This document shows, one piece after another, positions 4,495-6,336 of a stretch of 6,336 bases of DNA. The stretch lies in NCBI GenBank assembly GCA_965370265.1, contig CBDUSL010000037.1, positions 1 to 6,336 of the forward strand, written 5' to 3'. The position numbers were made by a program, and so were the translations under genes. Within the stretch, counting starts at the first letter, position 1. Every line of letters begins with the position of its first letter. The notes under the pieces are model-generated. The model searched no databases. It saw only the letters and a program-made list of their open reading frames with translations, and was not told where the DNA came from. Source of the DNA: CBDUSL01 sp965370265. Lineage in GTDB: Bacteria; Patescibacteriota; Patescibacteriia; JAXHNJ01.

Positions 4495-6272
4495 CGCTTA
4501 AGAACTTTTAAATAAGCTTTGGAAGGAATTTCCACTCTTCCGCGAGCTCTCATCTTTTTTTTGCCTTTTTTCTGTTTGGCTAAAAGTTTCTTTTTACGGC
4601 TTACATCACCTCCATAAAGTTTAGCCGTAACATCTTTACGCAAAGCCTTTACCTCTGCTGAAGCAATAATCTTGCCTCCAATTACTCCTTGGACTTTTAT
4701 AACAAACTGATGCCTTAGAATAACTTCTTTTAAAGTATCAACGATTCTTCTGGCCTCTTGGTAGGCCTTTTTTTTATAAACCAGGGTGGAAAGGGCGGGT
4801 ACTCTTTCTTCAGCCACCAGAATATCCATTTTTTCAATTTCTGTGGGCCGATAATCCGCAAATTCGTAGTTTAGGGAAGCATAGCCTGAACTGACACTTT
4901 TTAGTTTATCATAAAAATCAATAAGAATGGAGGCAAGCGGCATCTCATAGTGAAGGATTACCCTTGAATCATCGGTAAAATTCAAATATTCGGTATTCTT
5001 ATATAATCCCCCATAATCGTTTACCAAGCGAATAACTTCACCCATAAATTCTTTTGGCGTAACCAAGTCAACCTTTACATAAGGTTCTTCCACTTTTCTG
5101 ATTTTATTTGGATCAGGCCATTCTTCAGCATTATGGATAACTATCATTTTATTATTGTCCAAAAAAACTCGGTAAGCGACACTTGGAACGGTGGTGACAA
5201 CTTCCAGATTATATTCTCTCTCCAGTCTTTCCTGGACAATTTCCAAATGAAGAAGCCCTAAAAAACCGCAGCGAAAACCAAAACCTAAGGCGGTCGAGTG
5301 TTCGGGAGTAAATACAATAGAAGCGTCATTTAGTTTTAATTTTTCAATCGCATTCCTTAGTTTTTCGTAATCCTCACCGGAAGAAGGAAAAAGACTGGCG
5401 AAAACCATGGGTTTTATTTCCTGGTAACCGGGCAGGGGCTGTCCTTTTACGCCCCTTTTTATAACAGTATCACCAACTTTAACTTGATTAACATCTTTTA
5501 AACCCGTCACCAGATAACCTATCTGACCGGCTTTAAGTTTTTCACTTTTAATTAATTCGGGAGAAAAATAACCAACTTCCAAAATTTCTGCCTCTTTTTT
5601 TTCTGCCATCATTTCAATCATTCCCCCAGTATTGATAGAACCCTCAAACACTCTTACGTAAACAATAACTCCTTTAAATTCATTGTAATCAGAATCAAAA
5701 ATAAGAGCTTTAAATGATTCATTTTCTTTTTTGGGCGGGGGCGGAACATCTTTAATTATTCTTTCCAGAATTTTTTCCGTATTTAATCCTTTCTTGGCCG
5801 AGACTTTAAGCACATTTTCCGCCTTTACCCCGATTAACTGGCTTAATTCCTGAATCGTTTTTTCTACTTGGGCGTTAGGAAGGTCAATTTTATTAACGAC
5901 CGGAATAATCGTTAAATCATGTTCCATAGCCAAATATAAATTGCCAAGAGTCTGGGCTTGTATCCCCTGCGTTGCATCAACTAAAAGTATGGCTCCTTCA
6001 ACAGCCGCTAACGACCGGGAAACTTCATAAGTAAAATCAACATGACCGGGGGTATCAATAAGATTCAACTCATAACCTTTATATTTAAGTCGTACGGGCT
6101 GAAGTTTGATGGTGATACCCTTTTCTCTTTCCAGGTCCATCTGATCCAAAAATTGTTCGCGCATTTTTCTTTTTGATACACTATCAGTTAATTCCAAAAA
6201 ACGATCAGCAAGAGTTGACTTGCCATGATCAATATGGGCAATTATACAAAAGTTACGAATCTTGTCTGTCAT
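4491..6272 (-). CDS. lepA: Elongation factor 4 (LepA), ribosome-associated GTPase
   Basis: This is a complete 593-residue LepA/EF4, near the usual length of about 600. LepA is a cytosolic GTPase that binds the ribosome like EF-G, is reported to back-translocate tRNAs, and aids initiation and 30S maturation. G motifs are all intact (numbering from ATG 6272): AHIDHGKST 12-20, EKGITIK 50-56, DTPGH 73-77, NKID 127-130, SAK 158-160. The LepA-specific tail is present (KLYGGDVSRKKKLLAKQKKG near the end, then VEIPSKAYLKVLKR), and domain III shows RCGFLGLLHLE. Two ATGs six bases apart compete (6278 and 6272). The only Shine-Dalgarno, AAGG, touches the first but lies 6 bases before the second, so 6272 is preferred; using 6278 adds two residues. 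The stop is TAG followed at once by TAA. It heads the minus-strand run PH, ftsB-like, parvulin. Confidence 0.97.
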   Translation of the reverse strand: MTDKIRNFCIIAHIDHGKSTLADRFLELTDSVSKRKMREQFLDQMDLEREKGITIKLQPVRLKYKGYELNLIDTPGHVDFTYEVSRSLAAVEGAILLVDATQGIQAQTLGNLYLAMEHDLTIIPVVNKIDLPNAQVEKTIQELSQLIGVKAENVLKVSAKKGLNTEKILERIIKDVPPPPKKENESFKALIFDSDYNEFKGVIVYVRVFEGSINTGGMIEMMAEKKEAEILEVGYFSPELIKSEKLKAGQIGYLVTGLKDVNQVKVGDTVIKRGVKGQPLPGYQEIKPMVFASLFPSSGEDYEKLRNAIEKLKLNDASIVFTPEHSTALGFGFRCGFLGLLHLEIVQERLEREYNLEVVTTVPSVAYRVFLDNNKMIVIHNAEEWPDPNKIRKVEEPYVKVDLVTPKEFMGEVIRLVNDYGGLYKNTEYLNFTDDSRVILHYEMPLASILIDFYDKLKSVSSGYASLNYEFADYRPTEIEKMDILVAEERVPALSTLVYKKKAYQEARRIVDTLKEVILRHQFVIKVQGVIGGKIIASAEVKALRKDVTAKLYGGDVSRKKKLLAKQKKGKKKMRARGRVEIPSKAYLKVLKR

Positions 6273-6336
6273 TGTCATCCTTATTTACCGAATTATTTTC
6301 TCCATTATCAATAATTACCTTTTTAGTTCTTTTAAA
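6253..6336 (-). CDS. Possible C-terminal tail of an upstream gene
   Basis: From the right edge one minus-strand frame stays open for 27 codons and ends at TAA 6255-6253, overlapping the lepA start by 20 bases. The peptide is polar and Asn/Asp-rich (FKRTKKVIIDNGENNS, then a tail ending in RQDS), like a disordered C-terminus. A second frame gives only LKELKR before TAA at 6317-6315 and could equally be the true end of the neighbour. The lepA Shine-Dalgarno lies inside either arrangement. Product unknown; an open frame this short can occur by chance. Confidence 0.3.
   Translation of the reverse strand, partial: FKRTKKVIIDNGENNSVNKDDNDRQDS

Noticed and set aside
1..6336. Alternative genetic code (TGA read as Gly, as in Gracilibacteria/SR1)
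   Set aside because: All identified genes translate at full length under the standard code, Trp uses TGG, and no conserved position needs TGA recoding.
1..6336. CRISPR array, transposase, toxin-antitoxin or other complete defence system
   Set aside because: No spaced direct-repeat series and no matching protein families were found. The content is mostly housekeeping and envelope genes.

Overview
The window looks like a piece of a small, AT-rich bacterial chromosome, most likely a member of the Candidate Phyla Radiation (Patescibacteria, Parcubacteria-like). This is inferred from protein style: a DivIC/FtsB protein ending in WWDYFF, a single-TM parvulin protein with a stray second HIL strand, a LepA with REKGITIK followed by LQPVRL, and an RlpA-type barrel joined to a carboxypeptidase start. 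There is no rRNA here, and I could run no phylogeny. Stops seen are TAA and TAG, with no sign of TGA recoding.

Layout. Almost everything is read on the minus strand. From the right edge: a possible C-terminal tail of an unknown gene (6253-6336), lepA (4491-6272), a bPH2/DUF304 membrane protein (3775-4374), a DivIC/FtsB septum protein (3319-3732) abutting a membrane-anchored parvulin foldase (2284-3318), and a terminator whose loop also carries a -35 box for the next gene, tRNA-Thr(CGT) (2136-2211). A palindromic element abuts the tRNA 3' end. An Est30-like carboxylesterase (1189-1968) follows. On the plus strand lie tRNA-Gly(CCC) (937-1010) and a 35-codon single-TM ORF (4387-4494) between the PH gene and lepA. 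At the left edge (1-877, minus) is the N-terminal part of an exported cell-wall protein: signal segment, ZU5-like beta-sandwich, degenerate RlpA-like barrel, then the start of a probable S11 D-Ala-D-Ala carboxypeptidase.

How the genes fit together. The protein genes serve translation quality (LepA/EF4) and the envelope (PH membrane protein, FtsB-like divisome protein, parvulin chaperone, wall carboxypeptidase). ftsB and the parvulin gene are joined stop-to-start. The esterase is a separate unit converging on tRNA-Gly across a perfect 11-bp hairpin.

Intergenic stretches are all under 300 bases. The most unusual is 1011-1137: an 18-bp duplicate of the tRNA-Gly 3' end, preceded by two hairpins with 7-nt loops, at about 50% GC in an AT-rich setting. 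It resembles a remnant attachment site or a structured RNA. I see no complete new defence system, CRISPR array, transposase or integrase in the window.
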